The position numbers and the translations under genes are program-made. From the NCBI GenBank assembly GCA_945643635.1, contig CALZFC010000043.1:3407501-3471500 (forward strand): a DNA stretch of 64,000 nt. Direction: 5' to 3'. The notes below the pieces were generated by a model, which was not told the DNA's origin, made no database searches, and saw only the letters and a list, made by a program, of their open reading frames with translations. Shown piece by piece: positions 13,644 through 27,935 of the stretch. Each line of letters opens with the position of its first letter. The stretch's first letter is position 1. Origin of the DNA: Allodiplogaster sudhausi. Taxonomy: Eukaryota > Nematoda > Chromadorea > Rhabditida > Diplogasteridae.

Positions 13644-16600
13644 TAATTAAGTCACTCGACTGAACCTGTGGCACAATGTGTAGCCGGAAGCCGGTGACGC
13701 GTGGGACGTCGTCAGGTCTTATGCCCCATCCCACGAGAAGCGACCGATCGGTTCCTCCCAGCTTGCGCACCCACTCCACCATCACTGGGCCTGCAAAATA
13801 CATTTATTTTACTTTCTTTTACATATTTAATGCCGATTTTCCTACATAATTTCGTTTTGACATACCTTGAGTGATTCGCGAGCGCTCAGGTGGTGAGTAC
13901 GGAGACCACTGGCCGTCTTTGACGTGAGCAGCCACCTGAGAAGGTTACGGTAACACAAACAGGCATAACTCAACGGCACCTGGAAATCATAGGTCTGTTC
14001 TGGCTGGAGTCGGTCGATTCGGCCGCAGTTGAGATGAGAGCCGGGCGGCGGCGGCGGAATCTGTTGCCTTCGCACGACCTCCTGAGCACATTTAAGGTAG
14101 AATGGATTCCCTGGCATAGCAATGTTCAACACATCCATGATGAAACCCGCGCGCATGCACAAATGAGCTGGAGTACATGCACAAGCCTTCTCAGATTATT
14201 TTTCGTTTTGTTTTAAATATAACATCGAAAAAAAAAAGATAATACGTATGTTTATACTCATTCAAAATATGCATTCTGAGAGCGCTTTGACTACACTTCT
14301 TATGTCCAAGATGAATGGCGGATATAAGCTTGAAAGCCATGCGATATTCGTTAGACATATGCAGCAAATGTTGATTAGTTATTCGGCTGTTTAATAAACA
14401 TATTTTTGTTCCAATTTAAAAATTGCGTCCAAAGTTTGGTATTCCGCCGACTCTTGCACACAAACCTGCTGATATCTGTATGAGTTGAACTGCAATTAAT
14501 TAGTCACAGAGAAATCAAGAAACAGTGAGTTTGGGGTTCAACTAAAGTCGTGAGGGCTACGCGAGAACGAAGTTTGGTCTCTGGGGAAAATGCAGAGAAA
14601 AAGGTTCACTCATCCTAGAACTATGACAATGCAAGACGAGGTGGTTATTCTTTTCATCTTTCTCCTTCTTTTCGAACCTGCGGGCAAGGCGATTGAGCTG
14701 GGAAGACTTTTTCCTCTCGCTTGGGCTGCCCGCTGATTCCGTAGCGGCATCTGTTGAAAACGGGATCATTTCCCCGAAGCCATGACGTGCTTTCTAACTA
14801 TAGTCATTTGGTGGGAAAAAAATTTTATCCACAAAATATATCTTCTATAATTAGTAAAAAAAAAACTGATTTCAAATGAAAAACGTCTACCTGTATTTGT
14901 CGTAGTAGACAGCTTGGCCGGCCGGCGGCGATTGCCACAGAAGATGAGCCGAGTCTGCGCCCGTTCCAACAACCTTTGATTATTCATTGTTTAAATTAAA
15001 ATCAAAAGCATTCAGAATCAACAATTAGTTTGCAAATGATCTCTAACCTATTTTGCACTCTACATACATCCAGCCATCCACCGGCTGCACTCACTCACCT
15101 TCACGAGTGGCGGAACGTTGTTTGTCCTTGGCGCTGCTGTCTGGAAGCGCTGCTCGGGTGACCACGGGCCAGGGCCGCGCGATGTGAAGGCGCGCACCTG
15201 AGAAAAAGTCTGTCTTTTTCCGCCAAAAATGTAAATTCGTAGGTACTTGATCGATTTAGAAGTGGGTGTTAGCCCCGTGACTCCACGAGACGTAGCGAGA
15301 AAGACAAGATCGTACCTTGAGTGAGTACTGGCTATTCGGGAGTAGGCCGGTGAGACGCGCGCGCGTCGTGCCGCGGACCGTGTTCGACGTGGGCGGCGAG
15401 CGACTAAAATAGACTTTCTTTTTCTAAAAAATATTTACAACTCTACTAGCAGTTGTGTTCTTCAACATCTGCACAAATGGCGAATAAATAGTGCTGACCG
15501 ATCGAGGGGAGCCGCTTCGTACTCGTACTCGGTGATCTCGCCGTTCGTGTGCAGACAAGTCGGTGCCTGCCAGGAGACCGACGCTTCCGATTCCGTCGTT
15601 TCTTCCACTGAGAAAAAGCTTCATTATTTTATGCCTAATTAATTAATTAGTGCAAAGAATACCTCTGATGTAGGCGGGCGGCGCGGTGGGCGCGGCCTGG
15701 TCGGTCTGCGCCTCGGCCGACACGCGCTCGCCTGGCATCGTAGTCTTGGCCGCGACTCCGACGCGGTAGCGGGAGTGCGGCTGGAGGCCGCTCAGCACGA
15801 ACGAAGAGCTGGCCGACGAGATCGTCCGCGGCGCCTCGCGCACTTCTTCGCACATTCCGCTGAACAAGTACATTTTACATCTTTCAATTACTTTATATCA
15901 AAATGTAAATTCGTATTTTTCTTTCTTTTTTTTTCTACAAAACAGCGAATTTTCTCCCCCAACCGGCTAATGAGTTGGTAGGTGATCTCGTAGCTTTCGA
16001 CCCGTCCATTTGGCTGCGCGGGAGGAGCCCAGCTGAGTTGGAGAGCGTCCGCACCCGTCGGAGTGATTCGGAGAACGGAGATCGGACCGGGCGGAGCGTC
16101 CTTAAATCATTTTTTTCAATTGAGAAAGAGTATAGAGATAGACTCGAAATGTAAAACAGAGATACCTGTGTCTGCGACACTTCGGCTCGCGACCACGCTG
16201 AGGCACCGGCCGGGTTAGCCGACTGCACTTCGAAGGTCCATCTGCAAATCGGTCATGCTTGCTTGAACATCGGGATGAGAAAATGGAAAGAAGGAATTCA
16301 TGGTGAGACCTGGTGTAGGGGTCGGACTCGAAGGTGACACTGTTCTCGCCGGCGGTGAGGTTGCGGGTGCCCGAGTTGCGCGGGGTCGTGTACTTCACGA
16401 CGTACCACACGCGGTCGCAGTTCCACTCCGACTCGTGCAGCGGCTTAAGAAGGAGGCAAGCATTTGAATCAAATAAGAATGTCACATTTCATGAACAGAA
16501 GACTTTGGACGCAACATTAGAAACAAATACTGTTATTAAAAAAGAATTGTATGAAGACTTGTATTTACCGCCCATGTTAGGCGAATCTGGGTGGGTCCGA

Positions 16601-19600
16601 TCGGAGAGACTTGCAGATTCGTTGGAGCGCGACGAGGAGCAGAACAGGTCGATTGGGTCTGAACGGTCACGGCCGGAGAGACAAAGGCCGTTGCCCTGCA
16701 AATGAAGAGTTGAGAAAGAGTGCGAGGTATGAAAATAGAATGGGAGAGTGAGAGTTATCAGAAGAGAGTCAGAGAGTGCGAGATATTAGAATAGAGTGAG
16801 AGAATGAGATGGCGTGAACTTGGCAGGGATAAAAGGAATGAGATAAAGTGACCCATTATACACACCGATTGTGATCCTTGGCGACTACTCTCACGAGATG
16901 CGTCCTTCCCTTCGGCAGTGCGCTCAGCTCCACAGAGTACGGTCGCTGCCAGCCGGTGTACGGTAGCTAAACACATTTCCAAGATTACATAAAAATATAA
17001 GAAATATAATTTTTTTAATTCAGAATAAACTGTAAATGATTTTCGTATTAATTTTCCCCCCAATTTCGACTGACTCCCTGCGCATGCTGCCGCCAAGTGT
17101 CCTCATCGGCACCGCGCCACTCCACGACGAATGACTCGATGACTTCGTCATACGACTCGCGACCCTGCCACGTGATCGTCGGCACGCCTTGTCGGAAGGA
17201 TACCTTCACAAAGATGCATGTACAGTTGAATACGGACAAGAAGTAGTGAAAAGGATTACTGTAGGCCCGACGACGGCCTCTCCAGCTGCCGCCGTTCGTA
17301 CGGTGGCTGGAGCAGTCCAGGCTGATTGGCCGGCAGAGTTCACACTGTAACAGCGATGATTGAGAGGATTAACAATATCCACGATTGAGAGAGAGAATAA
17401 AGCGAGAGGGGAGAGAAAGAAAGAGAGAGGAGGGAAAGAGAAGAAGCCATACGTCCTAGCTCGCACAGTCCACTGCTGTCCCGGCTGGGCGCTGAAGACG
17501 TGCGCGGTCTGGCCACCGCCGACGCGTTGCGGTGCCTGGCCACGAGGCTCTTCCACCTGAACGGAGAGAAATCAGATTTAAAACAAAAGTTGAAAAGGTA
17601 GTTCTCGACATACTTACTTAACTTGTCCTTTCTCTTCCTGTCTGTCTGTTTGTCTGTTTGTCTGTCTGTCTGTCTCTCTCTCTTTCTCTGCTTCTCTCTG
17701 CGCTGACTTGAAGCTCAAAGTCGATGTCAGCACAGTTCCATGTGGACTGTGGCGGGAGAACCCAAGAGACGCGGACGTGCGATGCGTCAGGCGCCTCCAC
17801 AGCGAGATGGGAGGGCGCGTGTGATGGAGCTGCAATTCGACTGTTATTTAGAACTTAACTTAACCGATCGGAAATATTTTCCGTCAACGTTCTTCTCAAT
17901 CGTTGCTCCAGATAATGATGATTGAAAGAAAGGAACCAGAGCACTGCGATTGCGCGGATGCCTCGGGGGAAGTGAACATGACGTACGAATTCCGGTCGAG
18001 CACCTCAAACACATTGTCAAGTTAATCATCAAACTGGTCCATCCCAGATTAATCTCAGCTGGACTTTGTTTTGAGAAGAAGAGCATGAATGGCACCTGGA
18101 TGTGCACGAAGTAGTTGTGTCCTCTCTGCAATCCCGTCAGTGTCTGCGCGTAGTTTTCGTTGTCGCCGTTGTACGGCACGAGTTGGCTGAATTCCGTATA
18201 GGATTCCCATTTTAATTACACAGATCAATTTCGATTTAAAATACAGAAAAAGAAAAGGAAACGGAGATTTACTACGCACCCATACGGATTCCATCCAGTT
18301 TGGTCGGTGCGGAACTGGACTCGGTAGCCGAAGACACCGCGGCCGTCCCCCTCACTCCGCCACTCCACGTGGAGGTCACCATTGCGAGCAGACACACGGG
18401 GAGTGGAGCAGAGAGCTGGAAGAGAGAGAGATGGAGAGTGACAAAGGAAAACAGGGAGAGCTAGAGAGAGAAAGAGATGCCTCTCTTCTTTATTCACAAC
18501 ACTCGAGAATGCACACAGAATTTTGATATTGGCAATGTAGCTTCAAATATCGTTACAGCTCCGAAAATAATTGTAGGAGCGGTAAAAATGTATTTATTTT
18601 CTTTGTACACTCGCTCTTGTGATCATCCATCAATCGCAAACATGTTAGAAATGAACGAAGGAAGCAAGCAAAACTGAGAAGAAACATAATTGTAGCAACT
18701 GATTTGGCAATGATTTGCCTTGGCGATCATAAATTGATCTGTGTACTATGTCGAAATACGTATGTACGTACATAAACTATTTCAGCTTGCCGCCTCCACA
18801 CTTGTATGTACATACATACATATTTTTATGTACATTTGAACGCACACATACATATGAATATATGTATATTCAATTTACCTGAATTACTCGAAAGACGCTT
18901 TTTTATGACTTCTACTGATGATTAAATTGATCTTTAAATAAATATAATTTAATTTTCTCTGACTTTTTAAATACTCAGTTTAAAATGATAGAAAATGAAG
19001 CCATCAAAATAGGAAAAAATAGGATAGAACGTATGTAAATGGAGAGGGATATGAGATGAACAGAGAGAAGGAGGAAACGTGCAGGTGATGAGGAGAAGGA
19101 ACAGACAACGGAACCAGAACATGCAAAGCTAATAGTTTTTTGTCAAGCAACAAATGGTGGCAAACAGGTAGTGTTAATAGCACAACAGTCTTGCTTGCAA
19201 TCCATGAACATAGGACTATTTTTTAGCGGATTATAAAATAAGAAAGCAAGCATGGCTTTTTTCCACAAGGCATGTAAACAGGGCATGGTTAGGTTGGTAA
19301 GGAGGAGGCCTCTCTCTCTATTTCTCTCGTTCTCTGCTCTCTCTCCGCTCTCTCACTTCCACAAACCACCCACCAGCTGAGGCGTCACTTGGCCGAAGGT
19401 CGAGAGTGCCGAAGGACTCGGACGACGGCTTGCACCAAAAGTCGGTTCGGGGATCGCAGATGGAACGCTTGAGACGAACTGAAGAGAGGAGTCTTCTCGC
19501 CTCTCCACCCGAGGAATTCCAGAGGAGAATCAAGGACCAAGGACCAAGGAGACTACACCCGAGGACTGACCAACGGACAAGAAGGAATCAAGGGCCTATG

Positions 19601-22600
19601 GAGAAGGGCCAACAGGACAATTTGAACGAATATCTAGAAAGAGAGGAGACAAGCGATATTTTATTGAGGGAAATAAATAGGCAGCAAAATTTGAGATCTG
19701 AAGAATGTAGATGAACTGCGTGTGATTATTGACACTGAAGTGAACATGTGCTGTGCAAAAGATTGTAAAGAAAACATTGAACGAGTTCCAGAACTTTTTT
19801 GGCGATTAAACTGTTTTGTTCCGAATTGTGCAAAGTGCTGGGCCTGCCGTGCAGGTGCACAATTTCAGTGCGAGGCCGACAGAGACAAAAAGAGATAAAA
19901 GCTTGAAAAGCAAAAAGAGAAAGATGACCATGAGGAGAAGATAAGATTAGAAAATTGTCACATTTAGCCTCAGCTCAACTTAGTCACTACTTATTCCATG
20001 GTTCAAGAGATTATTTTTAACTTATTTGCCTTATTTGCACTTGCGCAAACAAATTTTTGAAGCTTATTCAAATGCTAACAAATCACATTTTTACAGCTGG
20101 AACCCTCACTATTTAGTTTGCGACTGAAAAAAGCTGCAATAGCTAGTGCAGAGACGAAGAAATTAGAAAAGGTGTTCGATTGATAAGGACAGAATGCGAA
20201 GGCGTACACTGGCGCTCGGTGACGGCGCCGCCCGCGACGAGGCGGCGCTGTTCGGACGCCGACCCAGAGCCCTCGATGTTCACCATTCGCACCTCGAGCA
20301 CGTAGTCCTGGCCGTCGCCCGGCAAATCCACGCTCCTATCAATATTATGCTTTATTTTTAAGTCTCCACTTAACATAAAGCATACAGAGTTAAGAAAAAC
20401 TGCAACAAATAGTTTAGTTCCGCAGGGTGAGATGAAGAGTGTATTAAATTTAGAATGAGGGTTAAAAGAGCGAAGTGGCGAACCTCTCGAAGCCTGGAAC
20501 TCGTCGAGTGAGGGTTCGGCCATCGATGGTTCCCGAGACAGTGAAGAATGGCTGGCACGCTTCGTCGGCCGCGGGCGCCGTCCAAGACACGCGAATTATC
20601 TTCAGAGTATGCGCTTGAGTACCAGTGTTTTGATTAAATAAAGAAAAATATCATACCGCAGGTGAAACTCGTTCGACCCGGACGTTCTCAGGCGATTGAG
20701 GAGCTGAAATTTTGGGTGGACAAGCTGATTCGCGATTAATCAGACGTAATTTATATTTCAGTTGATGAGAATTTGGTGTTCTTTAAGAAGACTTAATTAA
20801 AAAGAGAATGATGAAGTACCCGTGCACTTGACGGCGAAGCTGGTGGAAGTGGAAGTGGCGACCGTGGTTTGGCTGCCGTCCAGGGCTCGCACGCGCACGT
20901 AGTACAGCGGAGCGACCGGCAGAGAACCGAGCGACTCGCTTTACAAACATATTAGTTAGGACTTGTCAAAGGATGATTTATTTTCTCTAGCGAAACTGCA
21001 TCTTCTTCTGTACGATCTCGCATGTTCTAGGCCCGATAGAGCGGTACTAATGGCTACAGTAGCTAATTGTATACTCGTGAGACTTAACATGACAATAGTA
21101 CTGAAACAAAAATATGACTATCGTTCAAACATTCAGGATCTACGCTTCACGAAACAAACTGATCCTTGCTAAAAAAAAATTAAATCTGAACTATTCGCCG
21201 GAGACCTCCTACAAGAGAAACATACACGCGGTGATAATACATAATGTATCCCCATTTAATATAAAATGAAAGAAAAGCGCAGACCGATAGTGTGTCTGGC
21301 TGGGCTCGGAACGGACGAGAGCACCGGCGCGGCGCCAAGCAGTCTCGCTCTCCTTGCGGATCTCCACCTGCATTTCCTCGTTTAGTTTTTCACTAATGGA
21401 AGTTAGCAAAAACATAGAAATGTATCCAAAAAAGCGTGCCTGATATCCGTAGACATCAGCGCGGTTCCCGGTCTCAGTCCAGTAGACAACGGAAGTCGCT
21501 CCTTGCTGCTCGATTCGAGGCTGCGTCAACTGCACTCCATTCGCAGCAGCTGAGGGCGCGGCTGAAGAGGGCTACCGTAATACATGTACTCTCTCTCTCA
21601 ATCTCTCTTTCTTATTCTCTCCACCTCAGATGCACTCTCTCGCTCCCGTTTTCGCATTGGCAATCTAGTTCTTCTCTCTCCTCTCCTTCTCTCTAGTTTC
21701 TCTCTCTTTCCCGTTCTCTCTCCCTCTCTAGTCCTCTTTCTCTCTCTGTCTCTCGCTCTCTCGTGTTAGCAGAGTGAGACCACCCCATTCGACGAGCGAG
21801 AAGTGCAGAGCGCTCCCATGCGGACTCCACACGCCGTTCGTGAGATTGTATGTGATCTGGGTTAGAGTGCCGAAGAAGAATCACAAGCATGCCACTCGGG
21901 TTAAAGAAAACAACTCATGCCTTTCGGTTCGATTTAACAGTTAATCGTCATTTTAATTAATCGATTTTTAGAACTGAGCCAATGGATGATTAAAAAGGCT
22001 TTGCTCACCCGTGCCAAATAGTGAACACCATGGAAGATGTCTACGAGTCGGTGACAAAAGTCGCCTTCAGAAATGGCGACTCCACTTTCGTGCACGCACT
22101 CAAAGTGGGCCGGGCTGCCGATGTATCGAGACCAGCGAGTGGCGCCCGATTCCTTGTACGCCAACCTGGTTTGGTGAACACGACGAAAATAGGGTGCAGA
22201 GACAAAATGAGAAACAAATGCACGCCACCGAATACTTGCAGTGTGCGTACTTGAAATGTGAGATATGTGAAACAGGAGAGCGCGGCGTCCAAACAAGAAA
22301 GGCGTCGGGTGGACGGAGCACCGTGCGGAGCCGGTAGAGATTCTCGTCTGATATTTTAGTGCGCTATCGTAAGAGAAGGGGGAAATGGAAGGAGATGAAA
22401 ATCGGTGGATGGGAGGCAGACCGAACTGTGCCGTGCCGAAATCTCGTTTGGTGCGTCGGATTCGAGTCTGTTCCGATGAAGATGGATAAGTGTGCGAGAG
22501 TGCTCTTTGCTCGTGTTTCGTATTAGCTGAAACCTTCCCTTCCACAACCACAGCAACAAACTACCGCCATACATAAATTCTGAACAAAAATGATTACCTG

Positions 22601-23057
22601 GCGATTGTTAGGGAATTCAGAATTTACGCACGAGCTACTATCAATGTTATTCACCGCAAACCATGACATTAGAGCATCAGGAAAGAATGTTGGGAATACC
22701 GTACCAATGGCATTCGAGATGTTGCTCTCGATCAGCACAACTGGACTCCACGCAGAGTGACCGTTTCCGGAGCGGGAGCGGACCTGAGAACGTACAAATT
22801 AATGGGAATCTTTTTTTTGTTCTTTTAAATCTAAATGCATCGTAATTACCTATGAGCTTATGAGAAAGGAAGCTGTACAATTTTCTTCATCTAAGTTTAT
22901 GGAAACTAAATAGTAAAAGCTAACACGGAAAGAGTAAGCTTCGTTCGTCTCGAGTCCATCTCGCATGACTGCCGGGTTACCGACGTAGGAAGCCGTGTTG
23001 GGAGGGGGAGCAGACGACGGCCAGAGCTGCACATTTCTCTCTCTCCTTTACTCTCGC

Positions 23058-23094
<37 letters not shown>

Positions 23095-23125
23095 CTCCTC
23101 CTCGCTTCTTACAGCTGAACGCACA

Positions 23126-23172
<47 letters not shown>

Positions 23173-23186
23173 TCTCCCTCATTCTT

Positions 23187-23230
<44 letters not shown>

Positions 23231-26200
23231 TCTCCCTCATTCTCTCTCTCTCTCTCTCTCTCTCTTCTCCTTACTTCTTAGATACTCAATCCAATGCCAG
23301 AGCTATGACCCCATTCTGACCATGTACTCGTATCCGTCAATCGGTGCAGTGCTTTCGTCGCAGGTGGGGCGCGACCAGGAGAAGCGGAGAGCGCCTACAA
23401 ATAAAATGTTTCCGTATTTTATTGAGTATCAAAGTAGATATATTTTAAAGGGAAAATCTGTTCCTGTTTTGGTGAATAAAAAGGAAGAAGCAAAAGATAC
23501 CCTTGTCGGCGACATCAGCCCTCAGATTGGTGGGGACTCCGGCCATGCCAAGGCAGGAAGTCGCAGCCGCCCTTCCCACAGTCTTCTCGTCGGTGCGAGC
23601 GATCGCGTTTCCTAATCAAATTCATTTTTACATCACCAAAAAGAACAAATTTAATTTATAATTATTATAATTTTGAAAGCAAACAAACCGTTAGCGTCGA
23701 CTGCCGTAATGCGTACACCGAAGACAGGGACGTCAGCCAGAGAGTGGAGACTCGCCGTGAACTGACCGGCCGAACCTCCAGTGCCCACCTTGAATCATTC
23801 AAGTACGATAATACTTTTCTTTATCACTCGGTGAAGTCTGCAGAATTTGGAATGCACTGACATCCTCTCCATGTCGCCAGACGGTCTCATTCGGAAAGCG
23901 ATACTCCACGACGAAGTGGTCGACGCTCATCTCGGACGGCAGCTGCCAGTGCACGCTGAAGTGGCCGCCAGACTCACCCGACACCTCAACGCTTCCTGTT
24001 ATCTCCATCCTTTGTACTCCTCTCTCTCTCCCTCTCTTTTCTCCATATCTCTCGTAATATCTCTCACCTCCGGCTGTTGTGCCCAGTCCTGGACAGTCGA
24101 TGCTCCAGTGGCGGCGTCAACGCGAGAGAGGCGGACAGGCTCACGATCGACAATGGCAGACACTCCGATGTGATATCTGGAAGAAGCAGGCGAAAAATAG
24201 TAGTTGATCACTTATGCATACTTATCTTATGCGTACTTCTAGTTTAACTTGTTGTTACAGACGTCCATTTCCCATTTTCAGTACTTGATTTAAATAATTA
24301 TAAAAGCCAGGCCGACTTGGTATTAGGCTTGAGAGCGGAGAGAATGAAAGAAGTGGTGCCCGGTGGGAGACGGACGCGCTCTACGCGAGTCGGCTCGTCG
24401 CCCTCCGGCTGGCCGCTGTACGCTTCGGTCAACATTACCTGCAAGAGCTCTCTCTCTCTCTCTCCCTCTCATTCTTTGTCGCTCGCTCCCTTTCTCTGCA
24501 CTTTTATCTCACAATCAGTGCATCACATATGTTCCATGGAATAGCCTGACTTCGTAATTCTGAAGTCGGTCGCTGGCATCAGCCGTCCATTCGATGTGCA
24601 CCTCCGAGTCGGACTTGTAGATCACACGGATGTCGTTGATCTCTGCTGTCTCTGAAACGCCGATTTACTTGATTCCTCCAGTTTTATGATTCTCTAGATA
24701 ATGTTTATGATGTTTCTCATCTATTTGTTTTTTTTTCTAACGAACTGTGTCCTTCGGTAGTCGCTGTCAAGACATCCGTCCAAGGACCAAACACGCGATT
24801 TCGGTCAGCTGCTCGAGCACTGGAAAGCGTTTACTGTCATAGGAGGAAAGTAAATGTAGGAATTCACAAACTGATGTGGACAAGGTAATGAAGAGTAATG
24901 GCAAGCAAACTCGTACCGGAAGTTGTAGAGAGTGCCTGGCAGGAGATTCGTGATGGAGACCGAGGGCTTCGTTACCGTCTGGCGATGGAGATCAAACGGC
25001 GCGTCCACTCCGCTCAGCTCGACCTGGACAAGAGATCAAAATCATATCGATTACTGTATTCCTTCTAAAACACAGTACCTGATACTCTCCGATGGATCCG
25101 CACTCGGGGGCCTCCCACTCGATGGCGAGGGAGAACTGGCCGGCACGAGTGACCACGGGAGAGCGAGGCGCTGTCAGCTCATCTCAAGGAGCTATTCGTA
25201 GGCAGATGGACATTATGGATTACTCTTATTGCCAGTCAAAAAAATCGAGCATGTCTAAGCAATCTCATTCATAATTCCGCATGATATTCTCGTGTCACAA
25301 TATTTGGTGTGTTTAGAAAGAGCCCTGAGCCACGTGCCAGAGTCGCATTTGATGGAGACGATCTCGTTGCGGGCGCGAATCTCGGGCGTCTCCACGATGA
25401 TGTCATTGTTGGCACCGAGCACCTTGATCCGCACGAAGTACGCAACGCCCGTGGGCAGCTTCGCAATCTGGAAGAGACATCCATTTTATACTTACAGGGC
25501 ATCGGAAGAAAAGAATCAAAGGAATACAAAAGTACTCGCCAACCTGTACTCTGTACTGATGATTTGGTCCCTTGTAGGGAATGATGCCAGAGTGCACCGT
25601 CCATATCTTCTCACGCTCGGGTCTGCAATGTCAAATTTAACTTCGCTTTGGCCAAGACATTTTTTTTGCAAGTTAGACCCAGTTTTTCCTCAAAAAATAA
25701 AAAAATTGTATGTTGTCTCATTTCGCTTTGTCTTGCATGCTGACCTGTACTCGACGAGGAATCCCTTGACGTCACTCTCGGGATGGTCTCCAGTCTGGAT
25801 TCCCTCCCACTCCACCGTCAAGAGACTCTCCGCTGAGCGGCGGACGCGTTCTCCTGTCTTGATTCTTTCCCACTCCACAGACAACAGACTCTCGTCAGAC
25901 CGTCGGGCGCGTACGTGTGAAATGCCTCCAATAACATATTTTACATTTCAATGTCTTATACCAATTGAACTTTATCCTATAATTAACATTTGATGTCCTT
26001 GTTGTATCTTATACTGATATCTTCTGCAATTCGTCTGACAGAAAGATTATTTATGTTATAAAGCAACTAGCATTTTTTTTACCGGCAATCTGTTTGTATC
26101 GCTATCCTAAGAAAGGCAGGAGGTCAGAAGAAAGCACATGTAGAACCTATCGAGACAAACAGATATTGCTGCTCTCTTTCATCCATTTTTCGTCTCATTG

Positions 26201-26322
26201 TTATGGAGCAAAAATACAACCTTGTCGGCAGAGGTATTTGAAGACAAAGAAGTATTTACACTTGGAGTGATCATCATAAGGAGGTGTTTCTCATGGATGT
26301 TTGCTAACACTCTATTCACTCT

Positions 26323-26362
<40 letters not shown>

Positions 26363-26538
26363 TATCTAACACTCCACGCGGACTAAGACATTCCATAGCA
26401 TTCCACACGAGAGAGAGCAAGCGGAAACTATCACTCTCAGTCACCTATCTCTCTCTCTCTCTCGTTCTATCTCTATCACTGTCTCACTCGTTCTCTCTCT
26501 CTCTTTCTATCTCTATCACTGTCTCACTCGCTCTCTCG

Positions 26539-26580
<42 letters not shown>

Positions 26581-27571
26581 TTCTCATTTTAGGCGTGGTG
26601 GTTCACGCATCTTTTAGCCACAAGAAGGAGAGGAGCTAGCTTGAAATGAATGCTAGGTAGAGTGAAGTGGCTACTACATATGTAAGGGAGGATGAGACCA
26701 GTAAGAGACAGAGAGACAGAGAGAGAGAAAGAGAGATAGAGAGATTGGATGGAAGCAGATTGGCTTCTCTCCTGCACACAATCACGGCTTGCCACATCAG
26801 AGCGAAGGTCATCTCATCTCATCTACTTCTCACTCAAACAAACCAGCAAAAGGCTTTCCATTTCCGTAGTCTTCTCCTTCTCACTCTATCAAATCTAACA
26901 TTTCAATCCCCTTCCTTCCTAGTCAACTCTGAGATGCTAGCACCGACTAACACGGCTAATGATGAGGATCATCAAGAGACATTCTTGCACTTCCCACGAG
27001 TACTTCTTGCTGTCCAGCAAGGAGAACCTAGCATTCTTGCAATTTTGGTGAATTGTAACAAATCACCGAGATTTAAAGATCACTATTGACGAGAGAATCT
27101 ACATTGAAGACTGATCAATTATATTACTTTCACTAAGAAATTCCCAAATACCCTATAATGAATTCCTGTAAATACCCTGAAGGACTCTGTTGGAGTTTTC
27201 CTTGAAGACGGAATGAGGACCCCAGACAAAATGAGCAACCAGCTGGTAGAAGCGATAACCAAACATGCGATCATTCTGATCAGAGTGCAGATCATTCTTT
27301 CTCTCTCCTGCCTCTCTATCTCTATCACTCTCTCTACCTCCCAAACTCTCACAATCACTCTTCTCTCGCCGTCTCTTTTCTCCCCCTCTCCTTCTATCCA
27401 CTTTAACAGGGCTGTCTTGGCTAATGGGGCGGCGTGTTCATGCCTATGGCTTTATCTACTGTTCATACTATCAGGCTATCTGCGTGCCTTTAAAAAGGAC
27501 AGTTCCCAATTTTCTCTAAAATCGTATTTTCTCTTTTCCCATATTCTTTCCAACTCCGTTATCCTCTCTCA

Positions 27572-27611
<40 letters not shown>

Positions 27612-27903
27612 TTCTCTCTCTCTTTCTTTCTCTCTCTCTTTCTCTCAAAAAAGCTTCTTTTACCTCGTCTCACACCATTTCAAGCGCCAAAGTGCAGAGC
27701 CAATGCTGCTTCTGCACATAGAGATTCGTGATGGGACCAGCCATACAATTCAAAAAAGAGATGCCTCATGTGCACATTACGGTAGCCATTGAAATGCAAA
27801 TGAGGGGCGCGGGAGTGGTAGATTTAGACAGAAGCAGACGAGTCAGAGAAGGAGAAAGTCAGAGAGGGAGAGTGAGATAGACAGAAGAGACAGAGAGAGA
27901 GAG

Positions 27904-27935
<32 letters not shown>

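Noticed and set aside
21934..22551. 205-codon minus-strand ORF as a separate gene
   Set aside because: Only the part around 22040-22180 looks like coding FN3 sequence; the rest reads through introns of the large gene.
22995..23615. 206-codon plus-strand ORF rich in Ser-Leu
   Set aside because: It is a translation of CT repeats inside an FN3-gene intron and antisense to FN3 exons.
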